Below are positions 35,478 to 44,508 of a stretch of 64,000 nt of DNA, one piece after another. The stretch comes from Treponema brennaborense. Its GTDB lineage: Bacteria; Spirochaetota; Spirochaetia; Treponematales; Treponemataceae. The stretch is from positions 289,071-353,070 of the forward strand of contig JAMPCJ010000002.1 in NCBI GenBank assembly GCA_023666275.1, read 5' to 3'. The notes beneath the pieces were generated by a model. It made no database searches, was not told the origin of the DNA, and saw only the letters and a program-made list of their open reading frames with translations. Made by a program: the position numbers and the translations under genes. Position 1 is the stretch's first letter, and each line of letters opens with the position of its first letter.

Positions 35478-36604
35478 TACCTGTTGCCAGCGGGAAAGGC
35501 GGAGTCGGCAAAAGTCTGCTGTCAGCCAATCTCGGAATCGCACTTGGCAAAGCCGGGAAAAAAGTCATACTCGCAGATCTTGACTTGGGAGCATCGAACC
35601 TGCATCTTGTGCTCGGCCAGCAATCGCCCAAAACAGGTCTCGGCGCCTACCTTTCCGGCGCGGCGAATTTCGAAGACTGCATTATCGAAAGCGGATACGA
35701 AAACGTCCGCTTTATTCCGGGAGATTCCGAACTGCCCGGCATGTCTTTTTTAACAAACGCGCAGAAAACAGACTTGATAACGCGCTTTCAGCAATGCGAC
35801 GCGGATTATCTTATTATAGATTTGGGAGCCGGCACGCATCTTGCCATCCTCGACTTTTTTCTGCTGTCTCCGCAGGGAATCATTGTAACATCTCCGACTG
35901 TTACTTCTATTTTGAACGCGTATTTGTTTTTAAAAAACGCTGTTTTCCGGCTGATGTACAATTCTTTTCCGAAAGATTCAAAAGCCTGCCAGACACTTGA
36001 GCAGCTGAAATCGGACGTTCCGTCCATGCAGAAAATTTATATTCCGAAACTCATCGAAACACTGCAAACGGCGGATCCGGCAAACGCGGAACGCTTTACG
36101 CGGCGCATGGCACAATTCAAACCGCGCATAGTCCTCAACATGATTGAACATCCGGAGGACACGCAAAAGGCGCTGAAAATCCGCCGTTCCTGCAATGAAT
36201 ATCTGGGCGTTACAATCGAGCATCTGGGAGTCATTTACCGCGACGCTATGCAGGACATCGCGCTGGCATCGCGGCTGCCGATTATTGTATATAAACCGCA
36301 GTCGATTCTTGCGCAGGCAATATTCCGCATTGCCGATAAAATTCTCACCGCGGAACAATATTCGTTTGAAGACGCGCAGGAAGTTCTGCAGGCAAGTTTT
36401 GACACTGCGGAATCGGAAGCGGCGGAAGATTTTGAAGCGAAAATGTCGTATGTGGAAGATCTCATCGGTTCCGGCGCGCTGACAATTCCGGAACTCGCGG
36501 AAACAATCCGTTCTCAGCAATACGAAATTACACAGCTGAAAAAAGAAAACACATTATTCAAAACAAAACTCATGAAAGCCGTATCAGCGGGATTCACCGT
36601 TTGA
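35468..36604 (+). CDS. MinD/ParA-family ATPase
   Basis: 378 residues. The deviant Walker A motif is KGGVGKS at residues 10-16; Walker A' is ILADLDLGASNLHLVLG; Walker B is YLIIDLGAG near 118. It fits the MinD/FlhG/ParA group of positioning ATPases but has a long C-terminal extension (from about 290) with an acidic helix and coiled coil (TIRSQQYEITQLKKENTLFK). No partner MinC/E, FlhF or ParB gene is adjacent. GGAAGGA lies about four bases before the ATG. Coupled to the membrane-protein gene upstream; lgt follows after 30 bases. Confidence 0.88.
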   Translation: MQIIPVASGKGGVGKSLLSANLGIALGKAGKKVILADLDLGASNLHLVLGQQSPKTGLGAYLSGAANFEDCIIESGYENVRFIPGDSELPGMSFLTNAQKTDLITRFQQCDADYLIIDLGAGTHLAILDFFLLSPQGIIVTSPTVTSILNAYLFLKNAVFRLMYNSFPKDSKACQTLEQLKSDVPSMQKIYIPKLIETLQTADPANAERFTRRMAQFKPRIVLNMIEHPEDTQKALKIRRSCNEYLGVTIEHLGVIYRDAMQDIALASRLPIIVYKPQSILAQAIFRIADKILTAEQYSFEDAQEVLQASFDTAESEAAEDFEAKMSYVEDLIGSGALTIPELAETIRSQQYEITQLKKENTLFKTKLMKAVSAGFTV

Positions 36605-36634
36605 ATTTTCACAAGCACGGCAGAGGAAAAACAA

Positions 36635-37606
36635 ATGTTCCTTGCAATTAACTATCCGTCTTGGATCAGCCCGCAGATTTTTCCGGGAGTGCCTGTATTG
36701 GGCATCATCCGCTGGTACGGTCTGATGTATATTTTCGCGTTCGCAGCGGCATTTGCGGTCATGCGCAGGGAATTCCGCGCCGGCGCGCTTGATTCGGCGG
36801 GACAGAAAACAACGGAAGATGAACTTTTCAATTTTTTCGCCTTTTCGATTCTTTTTCTGCTGATCGGCGCGCGCCTGTTTTCAACATTGATATACGACAC
36901 TTCCGGATTGTACCGAAAAAAACCGTGGCTTATTTTTTGGCCGTTTGATGAACACGGCACATTCACGGGACTTGCCGGCATGTCCTATCACGGCGGCGCG
37001 CTGGGCGGCATGATCGGCATGACACTCTGGTGCCTTATGCATAAAAAACCCGTATTGAAATGGACGGACGCCATGGCAGCAGCGATTCCGCTCGGATACA
37101 CATTCGGACGCATCGGGAATTTTCTCAACGGCGAATTATGCGGACGCATCACAACGATGCCTTGGGGAATGTTCTTCCCGTATGCGGAACGTTTTTCCGC
37201 ATCGCTGCCTTGGGTTCGGGAATTCGCCGAAAATGCCGGCATAACCATTCCTGCCGCAGGGCTCGTCAATTTGCCGCGGCATCCGAGCCAGCTGTACGAA
37301 GCATTTTTCGAGGGAATTGTTTTGTGGTTTTTGCTGAGCCGGATACGCAAATGCAAACCGTTTGAAGGCTGCCTTACCGGTTTATATTTTGCCGGATACG
37401 GCGCCGTCAGATTCGTTATAGAATACTTCAGAGAACCGGATATTGACATCGGATACCGGCTTGCCGCAGATCCCGACGCACCGACATACATCAACACATC
37501 GCTGCTGAATTTTTCAACCGGACAGGTATTGTGTTTTTTGATGATAGCCGCCGGAATTGCGCTGATAACGGCATGCGCAGTCAGAGCAAAAAAACGCAGA
37601 ACATAA
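36635..37606 (+). CDS. lgt: Prolipoprotein diacylglyceryl transferase
   Basis: 323 residues, seven membrane segments. It transfers diacylglycerol to the lipobox Cys of prolipoproteins. Conserved pieces: IRWYGLMYIFAF, MSYHGGALGGMIG (catalytic His region) and GRIGNFLNGELCG (the signature with the essential Arg and Asn). HPSQLYEAFFEG is also typical. GAGG lies eight bases before the ATG. The many lipoproteins in this window would be its substrates. Confidence 0.96.
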   Translation: MFLAINYPSWISPQIFPGVPVLGIIRWYGLMYIFAFAAAFAVMRREFRAGALDSAGQKTTEDELFNFFAFSILFLLIGARLFSTLIYDTSGLYRKKPWLIFWPFDEHGTFTGLAGMSYHGGALGGMIGMTLWCLMHKKPVLKWTDAMAAAIPLGYTFGRIGNFLNGELCGRITTMPWGMFFPYAERFSASLPWVREFAENAGITIPAAGLVNLPRHPSQLYEAFFEGIVLWFLLSRIRKCKPFEGCLTGLYFAGYGAVRFVIEYFREPDIDIGYRLAADPDAPTYINTSLLNFSTGQVLCFLMIAAGIALITACAVRAKKRRT

Positions 37607-37650
37607 AACGCAAAGCGGATTTTTTCCGCACAGTGCCGAATCAAACAAAA

Positions 37651-39630
37651 TTACTGCGCAAGCAGCAGTTCCGCCAGTTTTTCCGCCGTAAAGCCGAGCG
37701 CTTCCGCAACATCGCTTTTTTCGCCGGACAAGCCGAAACGATCGATGCAGAATAAATCCCGTTTATCCGCGGCAAAAAATTCCCAGCCGCTGTGCGTTCC
37801 GGCTTCCGCAGCGACAATGCGGCGCGCATTCCCGATAATCAAATTCCGGAATGTTTCCGGCTGCGAAATGAACAGTTCCCTGTCCAAAACCGAAACGATG
37901 CGGATGTTTTTTCTGCCGGCAATCCGCGACGCTTTCAAAGCAAGCTCCACTTCGGAACCGGTGGCAAGAATCGTAATATCGGGAGAATCGCCGCCTTTTT
38001 GCACAATATACGCGCCACAGCGGATAGTATGCATCCAATCGGGATCGTCTTTTTCATACACGGTTACATTCTGCCGCGTCAGTGCCAAAACGACAGGATG
38101 ATCGGCGGATTCCATAGCCATTTCCCAGGCAATGCAGGTTTCCTGAGCGTCGCCCGGACGCAGAACCTGCACGCCGGGTATCCCGCGCAGCGAATTGAGC
38201 ATTTCAACCGGCTGATGCGTAGGACCGTCTTCTCCCACATAAATCGAATCATGAGTCAGAACATACACCGCCGGAAGCTTCATGAGCGACGCCAAGCGGA
38301 CAGCGGGACGCATATAATCGCAGAATACCATGAATGTCGCGCAAAAAGCACGGAAGCCGCCGTGCAGCAGCAGTCCCGAAACAAAATCCGTCATTGCGAA
38401 TTCGCGGATCCCGAAGCGGATTGTCCGCCCGCGTCTGTTTTCCGGCGTATATATATCACCGTGCGGAATGCCCGCAAGACTGGTGAGATTCGAGCCTTCA
38501 AGATCGGCGGAACCTCCGACAAGACAGCTGTAGCGTTCTGCCATTACACGGAGCGCCGCACCCGACGCTTTGCGCGTAGAAACAACATCTCCCGGATTGT
38601 ATTCGGGAAGCGGTTTTTCGCCGTCCGGCTCGGCGTTCATCACCGCATCCCATTCCGCGCGCAGCGCCGGATTCGCGGCAGACCAGGCGGAAAAACGCTT
38701 ATTCCAGTCCGATTCATATTCCGCAAAAACCGCGCGCCGGCTTTCGAAATATTCATACGCCGCGGCATCTACCTGAAAAAATTTGTCGGGAGAAAGTCCG
38801 AGGCGTTTTTTTGCCGCCGCGACATCTTCTTCACCGAGAGGCGCGCCGTGCACGGCGGCGGTGCCTTCTTTTCCGGAACTTTTCCCGATAATCGATTTTA
38901 ATATAATGAGCGACGGGCGCTGTGCATCCGCTTTTGCCTGCTCTATAAGCGAAATAAGGCAGGGCATATCATAGACGCTGCCTTCAAGAACCTGCCAGCC
39001 GTAAGCACGGTAACGCGCGGCGATGTCTTCCGTAAAAGTAACGTCGGAAGAACCGTCAATCGTGATATTATTCTTATCGTAAAATACAATCAGTTTTCCG
39101 AGCCTGAGATGCCCCGCAAGGCTCGACGCTTCCGATGAAACGCCTTCCATTAAGCAGCCTTCTCCCGCGAGCACCCAAGTGTAATGGTCGACAATTCGGT
39201 GTTCCGCTGTGTTGAAGCGGGCGGCAAGCATTGTTTCCGCAGCAGCCATCCCGACTGCCATGGCAATTCCCTGTCCCAGCGGTCCTGTCGTTGCTTCCAC
39301 GCCGGGCGTCAGTCCGTATTCGGGATGCCCCGGACACAAAGAACCGATATGCCGGAATTGTTTTATATCATCCAGCGTGATATTGTAGCCGCTCAAATGC
39401 AAAAGCGAATATAATAACATCGAACCGTGTCCGGCAGACAAAACGAAACGATCTCTGTCCGCCCACTGCGGATCAGACGGATTATGCTTCATTGCTTCGC
39501 CGAATAAAACAGCGCCGAGTTCCGCACAGCCGAGCGGCAAACCGGGATGACCCGATTTTGCGTTCTGTACCGCGTCCATAGACAAGCTGCGGATTGAACG
39601 AGCCACGGCTTCCAGTTTTTTTGTATCCAT
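37651..39630 (-). CDS. tkt: Transketolase
   Basis: 659 residues, full length. A thiamine-diphosphate enzyme of the non-oxidative pentose phosphate pathway. Features: SGHPGLPLGCAELGAVLF and AGHGSMLLYSLLHLSGY in the N-terminal domain, TPP/metal motif GEGCLMEGVSSEASSLAGHL with KNNITIDG, the pyrimidine-domain signature GIREFAMTDFVSGLLLHGG, and EDGPTHQPVE. GGGAA precedes the ATG. It converges with lgt across 44 bases that contain a small GCGGA/TCCGC hairpin. Confidence 0.96.
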   Translation of the reverse strand: MDTKKLEAVARSIRSLSMDAVQNAKSGHPGLPLGCAELGAVLFGEAMKHNPSDPQWADRDRFVLSAGHGSMLLYSLLHLSGYNITLDDIKQFRHIGSLCPGHPEYGLTPGVEATTGPLGQGIAMAVGMAAAETMLAARFNTAEHRIVDHYTWVLAGEGCLMEGVSSEASSLAGHLRLGKLIVFYDKNNITIDGSSDVTFTEDIAARYRAYGWQVLEGSVYDMPCLISLIEQAKADAQRPSLIILKSIIGKSSGKEGTAAVHGAPLGEEDVAAAKKRLGLSPDKFFQVDAAAYEYFESRRAVFAEYESDWNKRFSAWSAANPALRAEWDAVMNAEPDGEKPLPEYNPGDVVSTRKASGAALRVMAERYSCLVGGSADLEGSNLTSLAGIPHGDIYTPENRRGRTIRFGIREFAMTDFVSGLLLHGGFRAFCATFMVFCDYMRPAVRLASLMKLPAVYVLTHDSIYVGEDGPTHQPVEMLNSLRGIPGVQVLRPGDAQETCIAWEMAMESADHPVVLALTRQNVTVYEKDDPDWMHTIRCGAYIVQKGGDSPDITILATGSEVELALKASRIAGRKNIRIVSVLDRELFISQPETFRNLIIGNARRIVAAEAGTHSGWEFFAADKRDLFCIDRFGLSGEKSDVAEALGFTAEKLAELLLAQ

Positions 39631-39740
39631 ACTAAAATTCCCGATTTACAAATTTTTGCATATTTCCAACAGCGTACTGAAACGAATCAGTCCGCGCGCA
39701 TCGGTTCCGAAAAAAGTGCGTCAAAATCCATAAGCTGCTG

Positions 39741-41219
39741 TCATTCTTTCGATTCTTTAATCACAAAAAAACCGTCAGATCGGTGTTTTTTTATTTCACC
39801 GCGCAATATTTCTTCCGACTCCTCGAAACTCAGTTCCATTCCGTCGAGAGAAATTCTCATGGCGGCAAAATCTTTCTCGGAAATCGGCATATTCCCCGAA
39901 AAAGAAGTAATAAGCCGCGATACATGTCCCAGCAGCTGCGAAACGATGACCAGCGGCTGCTGCGGAAGCTGCGGAATATCGATGCCGCTTGCATCAAGAT
40001 CGCAAATCAGCGCAAAAATACGCAGATACAACGATAGCGCCTTTTGCCGTAATTTTCCAGACACATAATCTGCAAACCAATTGTATTGTTTGCGGATTAT
40101 ATCACGTTTTTGCATCAGATGCAATATTAACAGAACCTTTCCGTATTCGTTGACGGAAATCTGTTCCGGCAGAATCCGCTTGACAAGCTCCGTGCAGTCC
40201 GGTTCCTTGCGATACAGCGAATCCAGAATAAATGCATGGATTATATAATCCGGCAGCGGAATTATTCCGGACATGCTTTTTTCATATTCTTCTTTCGGGA
40301 TTTGCTCCGCTTCATCATTCCATGGACCGACCGCCGGAATGTCTTCGTTTCTGCGCCAAATGCGGCTTTCCACGCCGTAATATTCCACCGCGATTTTTTT
40401 TGAACGCTCAAGCAGTTCTTCCGCCGAACCGCATTCCGGTACGCATAAATCTTTGTGGCAGGTCAGATACATGTACATCAGCTGTTTTTCGATGGAATCG
40501 CACGGACCGTACGAATCAAAAACTTTCAGCAGCCCGTTTTCTGCGGTTTCAAACCAATTGTTCCGTATTTTTTCGGACAGACTCTCCTCAAACGGATTTT
40601 CTTTTTTTTCGGACAGCACACTGATGTCAATAATGCCGCTGTTCCAGTCATGCACGCGGCAGACGATGCGATCTCCGTATTGAAACGATTTGGTTTGATA
40701 AATTTTTTTCATGCTTGTAACAGTAAGAAATAATTTTGACGGGAATTCGTAATCGCAGGCGGAAAAATCACTTTCCTGATTTGCCGGATCGAAAGCAATG
40801 TACTGCGGCGCGAATTCTTCGCCGAACAATGCATACAGCGGAAAAACCTCGGAAGTCTGCACTTCGCATATTCTTCCGGGAATAATCATGCCTTTATAAC
40901 GGAACGTAATTTCATGCGGCAGCATATCGGGATCGACAAAAGGCAGGCATCGATGCCCCGTAATGAAAAAATTGTTTTCGATTTCATAACGCGTCGGTTT
41001 AAAAGAAAAAACATATCCGGTAAACAAGCCCGCACGGGTTATATACAAATTTTTATCAAGCGGAACCACGAGCGGATGATTTTCCAAATATTCTTTTAAT
41101 TCTTCCAAAGAAATTTTAACGCGCTTTTTCTGCAGCATGCCGTGCAGTTTTTTTACGCTGAACATTTCCATCGGAGAACGAATAGTATCATTTAAAAAAG
41201 ATTCTACATTCCGTTTCAT
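39741..41219 (-). CDS. Unknown protein with N-terminal winged-helix-like segment
   Basis: 492 residues, soluble, no recognised family. Residues 15-65 (VKKLHGMLQKKRVKISLEEL, then EYLENHPLVVPLDKNLYITR) look like a small winged-helix domain. Beta-rich regions follow (ITFRYKGMIIPGRICEVQ; KSFQYGDRIVCRVHDWNSGI, like an OB or SH3-type barrel). The C-terminal half is helical. The ATG at 41219 gives MKRNVES; the frame extends to a TTG at 41246. No clear ribosome site is seen and a TACAGT box ends seven bases before the ATG. Divergent from hsp20. Confidence 0.7.
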   Translation of the reverse strand: MKRNVESFLNDTIRSPMEMFSVKKLHGMLQKKRVKISLEELKEYLENHPLVVPLDKNLYITRAGLFTGYVFSFKPTRYEIENNFFITGHRCLPFVDPDMLPHEITFRYKGMIIPGRICEVQTSEVFPLYALFGEEFAPQYIAFDPANQESDFSACDYEFPSKLFLTVTSMKKIYQTKSFQYGDRIVCRVHDWNSGIIDISVLSEKKENPFEESLSEKIRNNWFETAENGLLKVFDSYGPCDSIEKQLMYMYLTCHKDLCVPECGSAEELLERSKKIAVEYYGVESRIWRRNEDIPAVGPWNDEAEQIPKEEYEKSMSGIIPLPDYIIHAFILDSLYRKEPDCTELVKRILPEQISVNEYGKVLLILHLMQKRDIIRKQYNWFADYVSGKLRQKALSLYLRIFALICDLDASGIDIPQLPQQPLVIVSQLLGHVSRLITSFSGNMPISEKDFAAMRISLDGMELSFEESEEILRGEIKKHRSDGFFVIKESKE

Positions 41220-41295
41220 TACATATACTGTATCGCTTATGAACAAAAAGTGAAAGCAAAAAAATATTCAGGCAAAACGTTTTATTCATTTTGTC

Positions 41296-41318
41296 CTGTT
41301 TTTCAAAACAAAAAACAG
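41296..41318. promoter_or_regulatory. Dyad CTGTTTTT-N7-AAAAACAG upstream of hsp20
   Basis: A perfect 8-bp inverted repeat lies about 200 bases before the sigma-54-type promoter, a normal distance for an enhancer-binding activator. The region 41220-41695 has no gene; it holds this dyad, a second small dyad TGTC-TTG-GACA near 41400, the promoter and an untranslated leader. Confidence 0.4.
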
Positions 41319-41513
41319 AAAGTGTGTCATATTTACCCTTTTATGCGTGTATTTTTATCCCAGCCGGTTTTTTCAGCGCATTTTATTGTCTGCGATGCTG
41401 TCTTGGACACACAGAAAAATTCAGGCGGAATAAAATTATCGAAACATGTATTTCATTGTATTGCAACAAATAAAAACCGCAAAAAGAAATATCGGTCTTA
41501 TTTTTGCAAAAGT

Positions 41514-41529
41514 TGGCACGCTTTATGCA
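41514..41529 (+). promoter_or_regulatory. Sigma-54 (RpoN) type -24/-12 promoter of hsp20
   Basis: TGGCACG-N4-ATGCA matches the consensus TGGCACG-N4-TTGCW in 11 of 12 fixed positions, with exact GG-N10-GC spacing (GG 41515-41516, GC 41527-41528). Transcription would start near 41540, giving a ~155-base leader before the ATG. Confidence 0.7.
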
Positions 41530-41695
41530 TTTATACTGTATGAAAGCCGAAAACGCAGCGCTCTGTCAAATACAGCAAAGACAGCGCTGCCCGCCGCCCA
41601 AAGCAAACAGCGGCAACGGCAAAGTTTTATTGACGGGTTTGCACGGAGCAATACTTTGCATGCCGCGTGCGGACTTTTATTACAGGAGGTTTTTT

Positions 41696-42136
41696 ATGAA
41701 TGCGTTATCACTTTTTAATCCCAGATTTACGTCGGATTTGTTCGATGCGCTGGACCGCAATTTTCCGGAATACATGTCCGAAACAGCGAGAAACCGCAGC
41801 ATCACGCCGGCGCTGCCGAATGTGGACGTGCGCGAAACAAAAGACGCGTATCTTCTTGACATGGATTTGCCGGGGCTTACAGACAAAGACGTGGAAATAA
41901 ATTTGAAGGACCGTGTTCTGAACGTTTCTTCGCGAAAGAAAGCAGAAACCGAAGACAAAAAAGAAGGCGAATGGCTGATACATGAACGCCGTTCAATGCA
42001 GTTTTCCAGACATTTTACGCTGCCCGATGACATTGATACGGAAAATGTAGCCGCATCATTCAAAAACGGCGTTCTTTCAATAACTATTCCGCGCCGTTCG
42101 GAATCGAAAGCTCGGACAATACCGATTTCCGCATAA
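41696..42136 (+). CDS. Small heat-shock protein, Hsp20 family
   Basis: 146 residues. The alpha-crystallin domain runs from about 38 to 135: LPNVDVRETKDAYLLDMDLP, GLTDKDVEINLKDRVLNVSS and the closing FKNGVLSITIPR with the GVL motif. The C-terminal ARTIPIS provides the I-x-I anchor that docks neighbouring subunits. It holds unfolding proteins under stress. AGGAGG lies six bases before the ATG at 41696; the longer frame from 41504 covers the promoter and is not real. Expressed from the sigma-54-type promoter and ended by a strong terminator. Confidence 0.95.
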   Translation: MNALSLFNPRFTSDLFDALDRNFPEYMSETARNRSITPALPNVDVRETKDAYLLDMDLPGLTDKDVEINLKDRVLNVSSRKKAETEDKKEGEWLIHERRSMQFSRHFTLPDDIDTENVAASFKNGVLSITIPRRSESKARTIPISA

Positions 42137-42150
42137 GAACGCTCGAAAAA

Positions 42151-42181
42151 GGGCTGCCGATTTTCACGGCAGTCCTTTTTT
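42151..42181 (+). terminator. Rho-independent terminator of hsp20
   Basis: GGGCTGCCG / CGGCAGTCC stem of 9 bp (one wobble) with a 7-base loop, followed by six T. It starts 14 bases after the stop codon. Confidence 0.9.
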
Positions 42182-42276
42182 ATGCAGCAAAACAGCTTGT
42201 CCGAACCGTTTGAAAAGCGATATTTCAGGCAATAATCGTTTTTTTCAAACGGGCGGACGGCGGCAATTTTCCTTAT

Positions 42277-43860
42277 TTATATGGAAAAAAGTGCTGCGTA
42301 TTCTTTCAGGGCGCCGTCCATATCGGCCGCAAGTACTTTTTTTGTCAGTTTTTTTCCGAGCTGAACGCCTTCCTGATCAAAGCTGTTGATATTCCACACA
42401 AATCCCTGAAACATGATTTTGTTTTCATAATGAGCAAGCAGCGCTCCCAGCACAGCAGGCGTAAGCTGCTGTCCGTAAATGACGCTTGACGGCCGGCCGC
42501 CCGCAAAACACTTATTGGGATCTTCGTCATCTTTTCCGCAGGCAAACGCCACAATCTGCGCAGCAAGATTTGCGCACAGTTTCGTCTGGCTCAGAGAACC
42601 TTCCGTAGAAATATCTTCCCCTGTTTGATTCTGCGAAAACCCGATAAACTGCAGCGGCACAATATTCGTGCCTTGATGCAGCAATTGATAAAACGAATGC
42701 TGGCCGTTTGTGCCCGGTTCGCCGAACAGCACCGGTCCGGTTGCATAATCAACCGGCTTGCCGAAACGGTTCACTTGTTTTCCGTTCGATTCCATATCCG
42801 CCTGCTGAAGATGTGCCGGAAAGCGGCTCAGTGCCTGACTGTACGGAAGAATTGCCGTAGCCGGATATTCCTGGACATTCCGTTCATATATGCCGATAAG
42901 CGCATCAAGCAGCGCAGCGTTTTTTGTTATATCGGGATTTTTCGCGAGCACATCTGCGGCATGTGCGCCGTCAAGAAACTGAGCAAACACATCCGCCCCG
43001 AATGCCAGCATAAGCACCGCGCCGCCCACTGCGGATGTCGAAGAATAGCGTCCGCCGATATAATCATCAATGTAAAACGACGCAAGATAATCGGGATTGC
43101 CCGCAAGCGGACTTGTTTCGCTGGTTACCGCAATCATGTGTTTTGCGGGATTGCAGCCTGCTTTCTCGATATATGACTTGACAAATAACTCGTTGGCAAG
43201 AGTTTCCTGCGTTGTTCCCGATTTTGACACAAGAATAAACAGCGCGTGCGGAATATCGATGCTCGACATAACAGCCGCCGCATCATCGGGGTCGACATTT
43301 GAAATAAAACGCGCAGACATTTTCAGAGAACCGGCAGCGCGCGCCCAATTTTCCAGCGCAAGATACATAGCGCGCGGACCGAGATCCGATCCGCCGATGC
43401 CTATTTGAACGACGGAAGTAAATTTTTCGCCGTTTTCATTTGTTATGCGCCCGCTGTGGACATCTTCCGCAAACCGCGCGGCAGCGTCCTGCTGGGCTTT
43501 GTAAAATTCGCGGGCATTTTTTCTGCCTGACGCGGCATCATAAAATACATCGCCGCCAAGCTGTCCGCGCGTGAGATGATGCAGGACCAAACGTTTTTCG
43601 CCGGTGTTGATAATATCGCCGTTATACAGCGCCTCGTATTTGGCTGTCAGCTGCGCTTCATCAGAAAGTTCCTGCAAAACCGCGAGTATTTGCTGATTTA
43701 CCTGCTTTGCCGCATAATTGTACGACAAACCTTCCGCCATGCGCACGGTACACGCGCGCACGCGTTCTGCATCCAGTACCGATTTTAAATCGACAAGCCC
43801 TTTTAAAGACTGAAGCTTTTTGAATGCCGCAAGTTTATCGGCATTTTCCCAGGTAATCAT
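42277..43860 (-). CDS. pgi: Glucose-6-phosphate isomerase
   Basis: 527 residues, glycolysis. Signatures: QIGIGGSDLGPRAMYLAL, SKSGTTQETLANE for phosphate binding, and EPGTNGQHSFYQLLHQGT with the active-site His. The usual QWGVELGK motif reads FDQEGVQLGKKL, as in the longer eukaryote-like form common in spirochaetes. GGAGG lies six bases before the ATG, inside the end of argR, whose stop is one base away, so the pair is coupled. Confidence 0.95.
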   Translation of the reverse strand: MITWENADKLAAFKKLQSLKGLVDLKSVLDAERVRACTVRMAEGLSYNYAAKQVNQQILAVLQELSDEAQLTAKYEALYNGDIINTGEKRLVLHHLTRGQLGGDVFYDAASGRKNAREFYKAQQDAAARFAEDVHSGRITNENGEKFTSVVQIGIGGSDLGPRAMYLALENWARAAGSLKMSARFISNVDPDDAAAVMSSIDIPHALFILVSKSGTTQETLANELFVKSYIEKAGCNPAKHMIAVTSETSPLAGNPDYLASFYIDDYIGGRYSSTSAVGGAVLMLAFGADVFAQFLDGAHAADVLAKNPDITKNAALLDALIGIYERNVQEYPATAILPYSQALSRFPAHLQQADMESNGKQVNRFGKPVDYATGPVLFGEPGTNGQHSFYQLLHQGTNIVPLQFIGFSQNQTGEDISTEGSLSQTKLCANLAAQIVAFACGKDDEDPNKCFAGGRPSSVIYGQQLTPAVLGALLAHYENKIMFQGFVWNINSFDQEGVQLGKKLTKKVLAADMDGALKEYAALFSI

Positions 43861-43861
43861 A

Positions 43862-44335
43862 CTATTCCTCCATTTCCGGTATTTTCAGTTTCAATATATC
43901 AAGAAACTTATCTCCTGTTACGCCTTCCCGCAGACAGGCAAACACGCAATTATCCCCGCCCGCAATCGTGCCGAGGATTTCATCGATTTCAAGCGCATCC
44001 AGCGCGGCAGCAACGACATCCGCATGTCCCGAATACGTTTTTATAACAGCCATATTGCCGGAAAAATCAATGGAAATAAATCCGCGCAGAAAATCCCGTG
44101 CATACGTTTTTTCGGATTCTATCCGTCCGTCCCCGTCGGGAAGCGAATATACATAGCCGTCTTTCCCGTCCGAAACTTTGCCGACCTTCAGCAATTTCAA
44201 GTCGCGGGACAGCGTAGCCTGAGTTACTTCATAGCCGTCTTTTTGCAAATACGATAATAATATTTCCTGCGATTCGATACGGTAATTTTTTATCAGCTTG
44301 CGGATATTTTTCAGCCGCGCCACACGTTCCTTCAT
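43862..44335 (-). CDS. argR: Arginine repressor ArgR
   Basis: 157 residues. The N-terminal winged helix has ESQEILLSYLQKDGYEVTQA and TLSRDLKLLKVGKV, the ArgR DNA-recognition region. The C-terminal hexamer/arginine domain has GHADVVAAALD and GTIAGGDNCVFACL (the usual GTIAGDDTI). GGGG lies about seven bases before the ATG at 44335; 44374 is less likely. No arginine biosynthesis gene is adjacent; instead it is joined to pgi, which suggests a non-classical role or distant targets. Confidence 0.93.
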   Translation of the reverse strand: MKERVARLKNIRKLIKNYRIESQEILLSYLQKDGYEVTQATLSRDLKLLKVGKVSDGKDGYVYSLPDGDGRIESEKTYARDFLRGFISIDFSGNMAVIKTYSGHADVVAAALDALEIDEILGTIAGGDNCVFACLREGVTGDKFLDILKLKIPEMEE

Positions 44336-44508
44336 GCAATACCCCGGATTCCGATTGCCGCTTAAAAATCGCATAAATTTACGACTTTGCCCGATTATTA
44401 TACAATGTATAAAAATACATTAAAAGAGCATTCGCGGAAATTTTATGCAAAATATTTTCAGCAAAAACAGCGGGAAAGCTCCGGCTCCGGCAAAAAAAGA
44501 CGGCGCAC

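Noticed and set aside
37610..37632. Terminator between lgt and tkt
   Set aside because: The GCGGA/TCCGC stem is only 5 bp and the T-run lies in the loop, so support is too weak.
41250..41543. 97-residue plus-strand ORF before hsp20
   Set aside because: No start signal, skewed composition, and it overlaps the sigma-54 promoter region.
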